Shown here: positions 11,947 to 22,222 of the stretch, in pieces | Layout of the letters: every line of letters starts with the position of its first letter | Position numbering within the stretch: position 1 is the stretch's first letter | Origin: Zeus faber | Taxonomy: Eukaryota > Chordata > Actinopteri > Zeiformes > Zeidae | DNA: 64,000 bases | Assembly (NCBI GenBank): GCA_960531495.1 | Contig: OY482861.1 | Span: forward strand, 4,515,001 to 4,579,000 | Reading direction: 5' to 3' | Notes under the pieces: generated by a model | Told to the model about the DNA's origin: nothing | What the model saw: only the letters and a program-made list of their open reading frames with translations | Databases searched by the model: none | Translations under genes and position numbers: made by a program

Positions 11947-12959
11947 ATGTCAAAAATGGATACTAAAATTACAAAAGTAATCACTCCTATTGATGTAGTG
12001 CAAAAGAATAATCCCCTTATTAAAGATATTGCAAAAATATCAGGAAAATGGAGCAAGCGTTGGCCTGACATTGAACAACCATGGCCAGTTGAAGGAACTC
12101 TTAACCCGGATGTGATTAAAACAATGGTGGTGCTTGTGTCCACATACAAAGTAAATCAAAAGAAAGTCAAGAAAGGAAAGAGACGCACGGAGAAAAGACA
12201 AACAGAACTTGGCATTCTGCAGCTGTTCGTAAAGGAGGGACAGACATGGTTCGAAGCTACAAAGTAAAAAAGAGAACAAAGTAGACAAGAAATAAAGAAA
12301 AATGAAAAGGAAACAGAAAAATTCATGGACAAGATTACCGCATCCTCTCACATACAGCTACTGTACAGAAGCCCCCGCCTTATGAGAAGGAGGTGAAGTT
12401 CACTGATGTTCATCCCCAGCTCCCACTGATTACACAGGAGGGCAACTATCTCTTCAAAGATGCGGATGAACAAATAATACAGATGGGCAAGGCTAAAACA
12501 ACCATAAAGATGTACCCGAGCTCTAAAAGTACAAAGAAGAAGGAACAGGACCAGGAGACTCTCAGAAAACTCAACCAAATACAGTTGGTGGATAATAAGA
12601 AGAAGGAAAAGAAAAAAGCTGTGGTTACGCAGAGCCAGTCACAACTAAATCAATTACCACCACAACCACAGCAAGGACAGATTCAGGTTCTACCACCTGT
12701 GGTCCTCACTGTCTCCTTTCCACAGCCAGTTTTTGACCAACCACAAACATGGAGAGGAAGAGGTCAAGGAAATTTAGGAAGAGGAAGAGGAGGAAAGTTC
12801 CAACAGTCTCAAGGAGCGTGTCATAATTGTGGACAACTAGGTCATTTTGCACGTGACTGCTACAGGTTAAGAGGAGGCTTCAGAGGAGGCTTCAGAAGAC
12901 AAACACAGCCACCCAGGGGACCGGTGAACCCTTACAGGGGTCTGGAACCTGGTTTTTAG
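11947..12959 (+). pseudogene. ERV-B gag remnant (matrix, PPPY, nucleocapsid)
   Basis: The first open part (11947-12267) begins with Met and encodes a matrix-like segment with PWPVEGTLN and basic KKVKKGKRR stretches. A stop and frame change follow. The next part encodes a PPPY late-domain motif near 12370, just before the Met at 12393. It then passes to a Gln/Pro-rich region and an RG-rich nucleocapsid with one CCHC zinc knuckle ([14 protein letters not shown], near 12820) before stopping at 12959. The capsid domain with its major homology region is not visible between the Tyr-Pro-Ser-Ser segment and the Lys-rich linker, so capsid appears deleted. Single knuckle plus PPPY fits gamma/epsilon-like retroviruses. 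Confidence 0.8.
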
Positions 12960-12989
12960 GGGTGCCCGGAAGACTCGAAAGGGAGGTGT

Positions 12990-13400
12990 CAGCTGATAGT
13001 ATCAGGGCTGGAACAAGATCCAGAAATAGAGGTGAAAATAATTGATAAGCCATTGGAAGTAATGGCAGATTGCGGAGCAGCTTTCACCTGTGTTTGGCCT
13101 GAAGATGCTTTACATCTCCCCATGTCTGACCAATTGGTACGGACAATCGGGTTTGAGGGTGTGAAACAGCTGATTCCTCTCACAAAACCAATTGAGCTCT
13201 GCTGTAGAAATTGGAAATTTACACTTCCTATTTTGGTGTCAGAACATACGTCCATTGCACTCTTGGGAAGAGATGCTATGTGCAAACTAAATTGTACAAT
13301 ACAGTGTACACCGGACAGCTGTCTGGTAGATGTGCCACCTGATGTCTACCACCAATTATTTATGGCACCAGAGACTGAGACTTCTTCAGTATATTGGATT
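12990..13400 (+). pseudogene. ERV-B aspartic protease
   Basis: Part of an open frame from 13032 to 14204. The active-site position reads ADCGAAFTCV (residues 12-21), where retroviral proteases have DTG or DSG, so the middle residue is Cys. The flap-distal ALLGRD motif is at residues 76-81. The order protease, extra domain, RT in one frame fits a Pol polyprotein. The protease would release virion proteins; the Cys at the active-site triplet makes activity doubtful. Confidence 0.8.
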
Positions 13401-13451
13401 GGAAATCTTAGTCCGGAGCTATTAGAGCCAGCAAAGATGTGGGAGAAGTTC

Positions 13452-13767
13452 ATTGTGGTAAATATGCCTGATGCTAAGCCCCCTGAGTATCCACATCACT
13501 GCATGCTGAAATATTTCAAGAAAGCTGGCCAATTGGATCTGGAAGATTGGTTGAGTAGTCAACCCAAGCATGTCCAGCTGACCTCATGCTGCATAATTGT
13601 GGGACCACAAGGAGCAGCTATGGAGATAAACACGACTGAGTATCTGGAGAAAGAGTACGACATTGAGAAAAGTGTGCCACATGTGACTTTAATGGTGGCA
13701 GAAGGATTTGAGCAGAATCAAATTGGAGAAATTATGGCAGAAGCTGAGGAAGCCATTTTTTCACCAA
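13452..13767 (+). other. candidate 2H-phosphoesterase-like domain in ERV-B pol
   Basis: Residues about 140-245 of the 13032 frame lie between protease and RT and belong to neither. Two histidine motifs are visible. The first is HHCMLKYF (H156-C-M158) and the second VPHVTLMV (H217-V-T219), 61 residues apart, each followed by hydrophobic strand-like sequence. Paired H-x-S/T motifs are the signature of the 2H phosphoesterase fold (LigT, AKAP7, viral 2-5A phosphodiesterases). The first motif has Met where Ser/Thr is expected. The family assignment is my inference from motif and spacing. A similar segment with a PHVTL core occurs, from memory, in other fish and amphibian ERV Pol proteins. Confidence 0.4.
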
Positions 13768-13779
13768 TAAAGGAGAATC

Positions 13780-14924
13780 TTGCTATCTGGATAGTTGAAG
13801 AACAGTTCATGAAAATCATGATTTCAGCTCAAGGACAAGGACAACCACGAGTGATACAGATGACACATAAGTCAATGTTCAGCGCTAAATTGGACAGAAT
13901 GACAGAGGAGATGCTGCAACAAATTCCAGAATGTTTGTGGTCAAGACATAGTACTGACATAGGACTTGTGAAGTCAGCCCAACTGGTGAGAGTTGAACTG
14001 AGACCAGGAACCAAACCTCCTTGGCGGAACCAATACCCACTAAAGGAGGAGGCAATCAAAGGGATTGAACCACAAATTGAAGGACTGTTAAAAGCGGGTG
14101 TAGTGGAAATATGTTTGGATCCTCAGAGCAATACGCCTATTACATTTACATTACATTTAGTAGACGCTTTTATCCAAAGCGACTTACAATTGTTCAAACG
14201 CTGACGGACGCAGCCATCAGGAGCAATTAGGGGTTAAGTGTCTTGCTCAAGGACACTACAGCATGCTAGCAGGAGGAGCCTGGGCTCGAACCAGCAACCT
14301 TTGGATCACTAGACCACCAGCTCTACCGCCTGAGCCACCATCCCCATATATAGGCCTATATTGCCTTTATAGAAACCAGATGAGTCTTATCGCTTGGTAC
14401 ATGATTTAAGATCGATAAATGAAGTGGTGCAGGATTTTCCAGCAGATGTACCAGATCCACATACCTTGTTAGCCCAAATTCCTCCAGAGGCTACATACTT
14501 CACAGTGTTGGATTTGTGTGGAGCATTTTTCAGTGTTCCACTGAGCGAAGAAAGTCAAGGGTTGTTTGGATTCACATACAAAGGACAAACCTTCAAGTAC
14601 AAGAGGCTCCCTCAAGGATTCAAATATAGCCCTCACATTTTCAATAAAGTGTTGCAGGATGACTTGGCTGGGATTGATCAGATCTTAAAAAGTACTGTCA
14701 TTCAGTATGTGGACGACATCGTCATCTGTTCACCAGATAAGGAAACGTGCCATGAGGACTCAGTCAAACTGTTACAGCTATTGGCAGACAAAGGACACAA
14801 GGCCTCTCAGAAGAAGCTACAGTATTGTCAAGAAAAAGTAGATTATTTGGGTCAAACAATAACCCATGGACACAGAGGCATCTCTGAGTCATTTGGAAGC
14901 CATTCGAACGGCACCAAAGCCTAG
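13780..14924 (+). pseudogene. ERV-B reverse transcriptase, split by a SINE
   Basis: The N-terminal part ends in the 13032-14204 frame (PGTKPPWRNQYPLK, then the QIEGLLKAGVVE fingers motif). It is interrupted by a reverse tRNA SINE at about 14139-14350. Coding resumes at about 14375 with the fingers/palm: a VLDLCGAFFSVPL segment with the first catalytic Asp, the LPQGFKYSP motif and the catalytic YVDD (residues 105-108 of the part starting at 14394). It continues to a YCQEKVDYLGQ thumb-region motif, then a frameshift near 14880. After this the thumb/connection (TFLGIAGYSSAW) lies in another frame up to about 15270 with stops. Confidence 0.88.
14139..14350 (-). mobile_element. tRNA-derived SINE inside ERV-B RT
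   Basis: On the minus strand it begins with a tRNA-like head: A-box-like GGTGGCTCAGGCGGTAGAGC, then a B box in GGTTCGAGCCC. Next come CTTGAGCAAGACACTTAACC and the tail GTAAGTCGCTTTGGATAAAA. It ends in ATGTAA-type repeats. GCCTAT occurs on both flanks, a probable target duplication. It disrupts the RT frame, so it inserted after ERV-B. Confidence 0.85.
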
Positions 14925-15239
14925 AACAGTCAGAGAGATGATGACATTTCTTGGTATTGCGGGATATTCTTCAGCCTGGGTAGAAGATTATGCCTGCCTA
15001 ACAGGGCCTTTGAGAGCCATGATAAAAGAGACTGGGAATGCTTAACTCCATTGTAACCTCACCTGGACGCAGGAAGGTCTTGTGGCATTTGAAACGATCA
15101 AACAGAGGCTACAAGAAGCTCCAGCGCTAGCGCTGCCAGACTACTCTTAGAACTTTTTGCTGTATGTGGCTACGTCCACTGGAGGCAAATATGCATGTGC
15201 AGTTCTTTGTTAGCCCACAGGTACAGGGACAAGCCCTCA

Positions 15240-15927
15240 ACCTGTTTCGTATTATTCTACTGCCTATTCAGAAGTAGAATTGGGGCTACCATGGTGCTAC
15301 AGAGCAATGGTGGGAGTTCATCAAATGTATGAGAAAGCATCATCAGTAACTATGGGTTACACAGTGACAATTCCTACCCATCATAGTCTCAGAAATATTT
15401 TGAACTTCGGTAAATGTACATTGACTATGTCTAGGCTAAGAGACTATCATAGGCGCTTAGAGCAGGTAGATGTCACCTTAGTAAGGTGCGTCACGGTAAA
15501 TCCAGCTCAGAATTTGCCAACACCAGAGGATGGAGAGCCACATGATTGTGTTCAGGAAGTAGAGCGATACGCAAAGCTCAGATCAGATTTGCAAGCTTTC
15601 CCACTGCATGTGTCAGATGTGGAATATTGGACTGATGGGTCCTGCTATCAAATAGGAGACACATTGAGTGCTGGTTACGCAGTAGTCAAAGCCCAGGGAA
15701 CTGAATTTGTTATTGAGAAAGCAGAAGTAATACCACAACGTGCTTCTGCACAGCTTGCTGAGCTTGTGGGCCTGACTGAAGCTCGTCTATTGGCCGAAGG
15801 CAAGCGAGTGACAATATATACAGATTCTCCATATGCACATAATGTGTGTCATTTCTTGGATCGGTGTGGAAAAATCGAGGATTTAAGAAAACCGATGGTT
15901 CTCCGATACAGCATCATGACCAGATAA
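15240..15927 (+). pseudogene. ERV-B connection and RNase H
   Basis: Open from 15280 to 15927, with homologous sequence just upstream in a broken frame (QPVSYYSTAYSEVE). It encodes the gamma-type connection (LGLPWCYRAMVGVHQ) and an RNase H domain with the acidic residues in order: YWTDGSCYQ, AQLAELVGLTEA and IYTDSPYAHNVCHF. A frameshift near 15870 moves the remaining RNase H end into the next frame, where the integrase continues. Confidence 0.85.
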
Positions 15928-16809
15928 TGAAATTGTTGCATGCAATGATGAAACCAAAGGAAATAGCTGCAGCTAAGTGTGCAGCTCACAAAATGGACAC
16001 GTCAAGGGTCACACAAGGTAACAAAGCGGCTGATGAGGCTGCTAAAGCAGTTACAGGAGCGAACAAAGCAGGCAAGGTTCTTCTGGTCACCCATGAAGTG
16101 GAGTTGGAAGATAAAATCACGCTCAGAGATGTGATTGCGATGCAAGAAGTGGCGTCAGCCATAGATAAACAATTATGGTTGTACCAAGGGGCCACACAAG
16201 ATTCTGCTGGTCTGTGGAGAAATCATGAAGGACTAATGGTAGCACCCCCTGACCTACTAGGTCTGATGATTCAAGAAGCACATGGGTTAGCCCATGTTGC
16301 AAGGGGGGAGGTAAGGAGAAAAATCATGAAAGAGTATGGTTTTTGGGCACTGTACTTGCTTGAGCAAATTGATTATGTCAGAGGCAGATGCACAATCTGT
16401 CTTAAAAATAAAGTTCGGAGGGGTGTGATGAGTCCACCCGGTCACATTCCAACTCCAACAGGTCCTATGCGTGACTTGGTTGTGGATTTTGTTGACATGA
16501 TAAGACCAATAGGAGGTAAAAGATACATGTTAGTCGTCGTGGATAGCTTTTCACGGTGGCCTGAGGCATGTCCAACCAAGCGTAAAGATGCTCAGTCAGT
16601 TGTCAAGTTCTTGTGTCGTGAGGTCAGGTGGGGACTTCCAGATCGCATATCCTCAGATAATGGTAAAGAGTTTGTGGATAGAACAGTCAAATTAATTCTG
16701 CAAAAAATGGGAATTAAACAACGTTTAGGAGCTGTTTATCATCCGCAAAGCCAAGGTGTTTGTGCTGAAAAATCGCATTATTAAAATCTGTCAGCACACA
16801 GGTCTGAAA
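15928..16809 (+). pseudogene. ERV-B integrase, truncated
   Basis: Open frame to 16784. The end of RNase H (KCAAHKMDTSRVTQGN) leads into the HHCC zinc finger (HGLAHVARGE and RCTICLKNK), then the DDE core. The first Asp is in VVDFVDMI, the second in ISSDNGKEF. The HPQSQGVCAE segment marks the third acidic site, where the frame is damaged. Coding ends about 16809 in (GTTAAT)-type repeats and then joins non-coding pre-LTR sequence. The C-terminal SH3-like part is absent here but present in copy 2 (32.6-33.3 kb). Confidence 0.85.
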
Positions 16810-18207
16810 ATGTTAATGTTAATGTTAATGTTAATAATTGGAATAATGTTAAAGTATAATGCAATAGTAAAATTATTATACTGTATTTGATGTTTGTGCA
16901 AGATAATGGCTGGTGATTCTTTCTTTCAGGACCAGTCAGAGGGTGGCTGTGTCCAGAGATCCTAACAGCCAACATGGACTTGAACACTCAAACATGGACA
17001 TTCAAAAATGGAGGATGAAAATGGACGATGGACCCTGAACGAGGACATCATGATCATGAGTGTTGAGTGAAATATCATTAAAAGTTGATGGTGTTGAAAA
17101 CGCAACAGTTCAATACATACATATGTGTCCTGAATATTTTTATACTATTGGAGTTTGTTTATTACAATGTAACCTGTAATATTGATGAATATCCTGTACT
17201 CTACACTCGATATTTTTAGTAAGACATCTTACTTTGATTTGCTATTGCTTTATTTGAGTTGTCTCTAATAGGATGAAGTGAATACATTGGGACCTCAGGT
17301 ATTTGTCCCAATGTATGCCACCATGTGGCATGGTGGTGCAGTGCATTGCACTGCTGCCTCACAGCAAGAAGGTCCTGGGTTCGATTCCCGCCTGGGGCGC
17401 TGTTGGCACCGTGCTCCGGCGGGTTATCTCCCAAATAGGAGCCTTTCTGTGTGGAGTTTGCATGTTCTCCCCGTGCTCACATGGGGTTTCCTCCACCTCA
17501 CGTCAGTAAGGACCCCCACCAAAAACATGCACCCATCATCGTCTGACCAGCAATGGACATTTATCACCTGGTCCCCGGGCGCGTCCACGTATGCTGCCCA
17601 CTGCTCCTGGCTGTGCCCCCAGAGGAAGGACAGGCCAGGATGGGTCAAAAGCAGAGAATCCATTTCACCGGCCACCATCAAAGCATGTGTGTGTGTGTGT
17701 GTGTTGCGTGATGAATAAAGACTGTTTCTTCTTTCTTTCTATTTTCTTTTTTTGCGGGTTTGAGGGACATTGGTGCTAGGCAGGTTAAGGTCCACTGGAA
17801 GGTCCGATGGGTCGACCACCCTCACTTTGGACAAATCTTTTGATTTATTTCTGAGGTTCTGAATGTATGCATTTGTATGTAGCATCCTATACAGTTTTCT
17901 AAACCCTTCTTCTTTTTCTGTTAATTGATTTGGAGTACCATAGGTGGTTGCCTGGGGCAGAGGGACCGTGAGAGAATTTTCCTGTCTTGATTGTTTGCTG
18001 GATGTTCTACGAAAGGAAGCTGCCGGATAGGTTTTTCGCTCTCACACTCCACAAATTTGCTGTATTGCTACGACTAAGCGTGGTCAGAAGGGTATATTAT
18101 AATCAATTTTGTTTGTTATTCAGTGATTTCTATTAAGCCAATTCAAATCGTAAGTTCAATTACTCTTCTCTCTGTCGAGACTTTGTATAGTCTCAAAGGG
18201 GGGAATA
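16810..18207 (+). other. ERV-B pre-3'LTR region, copy 1
   Basis: Non-coding sequence shared with 41055-41992 of copy 2 (for example TTGATGTTTGTGCAAGATA and GACATCATGATCA blocks), so it is part of the provirus. A V-SINE interrupts it at about 17318-17740. It ends in the purine tract AAAGGGGGGAA (18195-18205), the plus-strand primer directly before the 3' LTR. Confidence 0.75.
17318..17740 (+). mobile_element. V-SINE/HE1-like SINE, copy 1
   Basis: Begins GGCATGGTGGTGCAGTGCAT, a tRNA-like head with B box GGGTTCGATTCCC. It continues through the conserved GTGTGGAGTTTGCATGTTCTC core shared by V-SINEs (HE1, DANA type), then GTTTCCTCCACC, a CT-rich body, and a 3' end with AATAAAGACTGTTTCTTC. Sister copies lie at 34.2, 40.6 and 57.4 kb. 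Frames across it are not genes. Confidence 0.9.
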
Positions 18208-18489
18208 TGAGGTGTCTGGAAGGTTTGAGGTGAATAGATCACTGAGCTCCCAAAGCTGAGATATAGTGCGGTAATACTATTGACGTATGTTACTTCGAAA
18301 GTTACACGGAGAAAGTCAACTTTAGAGTGTGTACATACACATACAATACTTCCGGCTTTGTTCTCTCCTGGACGTCCTAGGCAAGTGTGGTTTGATGCTG
18401 ATTTGTGTAATAAAACTATTATTTTAATCAAGTCAGCATCAGCGGTCACTCCTTCTTCATCAACACATCAAAATCATCCAGAAACTACA
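18208..18489 (+). repeat. ERV-B 3' LTR, copy 1 (internally deleted)
   Basis: 282 bp with the same ends as the 5' LTR (TGAGGTGTCTGG..AAACTACA). It lacks about 130 bp in the middle relative to the 415 bp copy. It is followed by the AGAG duplication at 18490-18493. Confidence 0.9.
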
Positions 18490-18764
18490 AGAGAAAGAAG
18501 CCAAATCCATTCTCTCTCGAATGGATCAAAAGGTTGTCTTGTATACTTGTACAGAGATAACATAACACATCTGGTTCCAATCCATAGGTCTCAGCTCAGC
18601 CCCACTCTGACATGAATCTAAACATATTCCACTTCTCTCCTCACAGGACCCCCAATGTAAACAGTCTAATGTTGACATTCTCCGTGTCACTTTAGAAGCA
18701 ATATATGTTAATCTTTCATGGGAGCCTAGTCCCCTTCTTCACCCCAAACATTCCAGACACCTCA
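18490..18764 (-). mobile_element. reverse ERV-B solo LTR, right part
   Basis: Continuation of the reverse LTR begun at 8153. The minus strand starts TGAGGTGTCTGGAATG at 18764 and runs through the LTR body to the AGAG at 18490, where the forward provirus begins. It is followed by CTCC (18765-18768), matching 8149-8152. Confidence 0.85.
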
Positions 18765-18768
18765 CTCC

Positions 18769-20729
18769 TATTATATTGATGACGTTGGGGTTCTATTAGA
18801 TTGGTGACTGCTGACATCTCAGGCTTATTGTTTGCAGTTATTGATTGTACCTTTAAGGGTATAAGTAAGAATTATACAAATAAATAGATAAATAGTATTG
18901 ACCACTAAATATTAAAATGTTTTAGTATGTGAATCACATTTTTCCTTACCCTCTCTAGTTGCTTAACTCATTGTTGAAGTTATGTGCAGCCTCCGGAAAT
19001 GTTTTCTTCTGCCACATTACGGAAATTTATTTTGACTGATTGTGAATTTATCAATGGCAGCACACAAATTAGAAAATTGTAGTTTGTTGATCTGCTTGTG
19101 TCGTAGATACACAGGAATTCCTAAAATACTTAGGACAAGATGTTTACAGTTTCTATTTTTCCCTTATAACTCCAGCCGGCACAAAACAAAACGTTCATTA
19201 TTTGAGTCATGACATTTATTTTATTTTAATTTTGTCTCCTCAGGGTCGCACCCTGGCATGGCCTTTCTTGGCTGTTGTGGTTATTGTTGTTTTTGGATCA
19301 TGGAACGAGGCAATGTTTGCCAAGCCATTACACAGTAGAACCTTTTGTTGCTTTTCGAACAAGTTTTTTGCACCAGCTCCATGTTGGGTTGCTGGATTAC
19401 TTTAACCGTGGATGAATAAGATGGTTTAATGTAAGCTGTGTTGTTGCAATCTTATGGAAATGAATTACGTCTTGTTGCATACTATGCTCAGAAACTAGGT
19501 GCCAGGGTCATTGGGTTGATTACATGCTGTAGCCTTTATCTTGCTACGAAGCAAACCGACTCATTTCTCTCAGACATCACCTCTCCATCATCAACATGTG
19601 CAACTTTCACTTTGCTTACTCCAACTTCTCTTCTTCACTCTTATGGAGATTAACATGATTGCTTGACAGCGGTAGCCCTTGTGGCTTCGCCCCGCCCAGA
19701 TCTTGCTTCTGAAGTTCTTGAAAAGTTCAATGACAATGATTTAAACTCATGAGTACAACAAAGGGAGGGTTTTTGTTTGGTTTGTTTGTCCGTCATCTGT
19801 TTTTGTATAAAACTGTGTGTCTATCTTTGTACAACTGGTTGTGTTTGTGTTTCTATCTGTGGTAAACAGTTTTTTGTTTTTATTTTGATTGCATGAATAT
19901 GTGCACACAAGTGTGATACGGTTTGGTGTCGCTGTTTGATGAGACATACAGAACATCTGTTTAATGTTGTGATGTCATAACCCCCCCATTTTGATCTTCC
20001 TATTTGTGTTGTTCACATTAATGTACTTGACCCCATCTCTATAGGAAATGTTGGAGCCAATGCAGCCAACAAAGCCGCCGTACCCAATTTATGCTCTGTC
20101 TAATGATGGTTGTCTCCTCCACAGATGAGGACACAGGCTCACTAACGTGATTAAAATATTGTTTGGTGATAATTGACATGTTTTTCAGAATGGAATCCCA
20201 GTAAAGGTAAGCTCAACTGAGTTTTCATTCCTATCATTAGTGATAATGGGAATGCGAGGACGATCACATGGTGCGACAGGACTGTCCCAGCAGAAATTGC
20301 TGACCAGGAGACCAATGCGGTTAAGTCTGTCTTCTGTCGACAAAAGCCACATATGAATTACATCACATAAACCAGTAGTGATCAGACTGTCTAGACAGAC
20401 TGTTTAGTAGATTTACTTTATTAATGGATTGTGTCAATGGGATTACAGTATGCTCAGGCAACATTCGAGAAATGCGTCCTAGGAAAATTTGAAAAGCGTT
20501 GCATAATTTACACATTGTCGGTTGTTTTGTAGCCTAATCGAGATTCTATGGACATTGTCTCCTACATATTAGACATTGTGATAATATTTTTGTTGTTATA
20601 CTCGGGTGCATACATACATTTTTGTGCTGAGTCTGTAGTCGGTTATTCAACGTAACTGTTGGGAAATTACAGAATTATTCCAGGTACCCTATTTTACATT
20701 CATGGACTAGACCAAACAATGTTGTCAAA
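18769..20729 (+). pseudogene. ERV-A decayed pol region
   Basis: Mostly unreadable. Around 19441-19560 the translation NELRLVAYYAQKLGARVIG resembles the RT/RNase H connection of gamma-type Pol (RPVAYYSQKLDPVA type). A GNVGANAANKAA segment near 20048 may be an RNase H end. No RT box or intact integrase core is visible. An open frame at 19202-19405 has a hydrophobic stretch but no recognisable domain. Confidence 0.5.
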
Positions 20730-20945
20730 ATGTGTGTCTCTCACGCAAGTGTTTAAGTCTATGTGCCCAGGTCAAAGCAGCCCTACCCATCCCATTCGAA
20801 GGACCACTACACCACCTCCGACCAGGTAATTGGGTAGCGACTTCCGGAGGAAAAGCTGGAACTCCGCCAGATTCCTGGGACCATTCCAGATCCTCCTCAC
20901 CACCGCAGTGGCATTTAAGGTGGCAGAACGACCAACGTGGGTACA
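20730..20945 (+). pseudogene. ERV-A integrase C-terminus
   Basis: Two frames carry the C-terminal integrase of a gamma-type Pol. The first (near 20770-20830) encodes VKAALPIPFEGPLHHLRPG. After a frameshift the second encodes FRRKSWNSARFLGPFQILL followed by TTAVAFKVAERPTWVHV. This SH3-like LGPFQ-LLTT-VKV segment is diagnostic for gammaretrovirus-like elements. Confidence 0.8.
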
Positions 20946-21660
20946 CGTTTGCACACCAGTTATGTTATTTATGCCAATTTACATGTATAATATGACCAAG
21001 ACCCATCAAGATGTGCCTGTAAGACGATCAGAAACATATATGTCCGTGACATCGGTTCCAGCTGAGTATAGGATTGTAGGCGGAGCAGAAAATTTTTTTA
21101 CATCTGTATTAGCACCCGTAGGTACATCTACAGCTTTTAAGTGGCTAAATATCATACATTATAAGTTGTTGCTGTTCATTAATACAACTATCCTAGCAGA
21201 AGAAGCTGTTAAACAAGAATTAACTTTGATCCATTTAATGGTTCTCCAGAATCGTATGGTACTAGACATAATGAGTGCGGCTCAAGGAGGCATATGTGGT
21301 ATGATAGGTGAGTCGTGCTGTACATACATTCCTGCTAATGATGTAGAATCAGAGAATTTGTTTTAAGCCATACAAGCTATGAAAGAGTTTCGGATGATTT
21401 CATGAAAGATCAAGCTAACACTTGGGACCCATTTGCTTGGCTAAGAAATGCACTGGGGCCATAAATTCCTACGTTCATAAAGATATTGATACCTGTAGTG
21501 ATAATGTGTTTAATGCTATGTTGCTGTCTAGCGTGTATAGTACCTATCTTTTGTAAGATGATTACTAATATGGTGACGAGACAGTTTGTCTCCATACCAC
21601 CAGATGATTGGAAACCACCTTATGATGATGACGGAGCTGTTGAGATGCTGAGATGCTGAA
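20946..21660 (+). pseudogene. ERV-A Env transmembrane subunit, surface part lost
   Basis: Follows integrase within about 100 bp, so nearly all of the surface subunit is missing. The remaining frame (to 21366) encodes a fusion-peptide-proximal stretch (TSVLAPVGTSTAF), a heptad-rich helix, then LQNRMVLDIMSAAQGGICG and the CGMIGESCC box (CX6CC), typical of gamma-type Env that is disulfide-linked to its surface partner. After a stop at 21366 the membrane-proximal part and a Cys-rich membrane anchor (near 21480-21560) continue in a shifted frame. The pattern resembles percomorph syncytin-like Env. Non-functional. Confidence 0.8.
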
Positions 21661-22210
21661 ATATGGAGTTTGTCTAATTATGTTTATCCTTACTTATAGG
21701 ATGTGTTAGTCATTACGTGAACAATGCATTTTGCTGTTGTCATTATTAAGTGATAACCATTGATTAATCTGCATAGCATTATGTATTAGAGAAATCTCTA
21801 TGTTTATTCTGTTTATTTCATTATGTGATTCATGATTATTATTTTGTGTGTTTTCTAGTTAGAATTGTAAGATAGCCACACAGGATTTTTCCTCTGAATG
21901 ACCAGGGGTTTTTGTCCTGTGCATTGTCATAATATAGTAGCCAACCCTTACTGGTCTTTTACTTTTCTCCAGCCAAATGTGAGAAGAGAGGTTTGGCCAA
22001 TTTGAGGTGGAGATATCCTTGAATTATATCTGGAATTTGGTTATGAGTTCATATAGTTACATTTAGTATTAGATGTGGATTTTCCCAGTAGATTCCAATA
22101 AGATAGAATTGAACGATATCTTTGAAGTATAATTGTATTGTATCCAATTTACATTTTATGGAATTTTAGCATCACTGCATTTTTCCTTAAGGTGTTGTTC
22201 CAGTAGGAAC

Positions 22211-22222
22211 AAAAGGAGGAAA
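22211..22222 (+). promoter_or_regulatory. ERV-A polypurine tract
   Basis: AAAAGGAGGAAA directly abuts the right LTR, the expected site of plus-strand DNA priming. Confidence 0.75.

Larger units (their letters stand above)
8284..18489 (+). mobile_element. ERV-B provirus copy 1, env-less
   Basis: Two LTRs (8284-8698, 18208-18489) flanked by AGAG on both sides. Internal order: primer-binding site, long leader, gag remnant, protease, extra domain, RT, RNase H, integrase core, then an abrupt jump near 16810 to the sequence that precedes the 3' LTR. The same pre-LTR sequence occurs in copy 2 at 41055-41992. The integrase C-terminus and envelope are deleted here but partly kept in copy 2. Three later insertions lie inside: a gypsy solo LTR (9086-9658), a tRNA SINE (about 14139-14350) and a V-SINE (about 17318-17740). 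Multiple frameshifts and stops show it is dead. Confidence 0.9.

Noticed and set aside
17278-17779. Frames repeated at 17.3, 34.2, 40.7 and 57.6 kb
   Set aside because: All four are V-SINE copies; the shared peptide is repeat translation.
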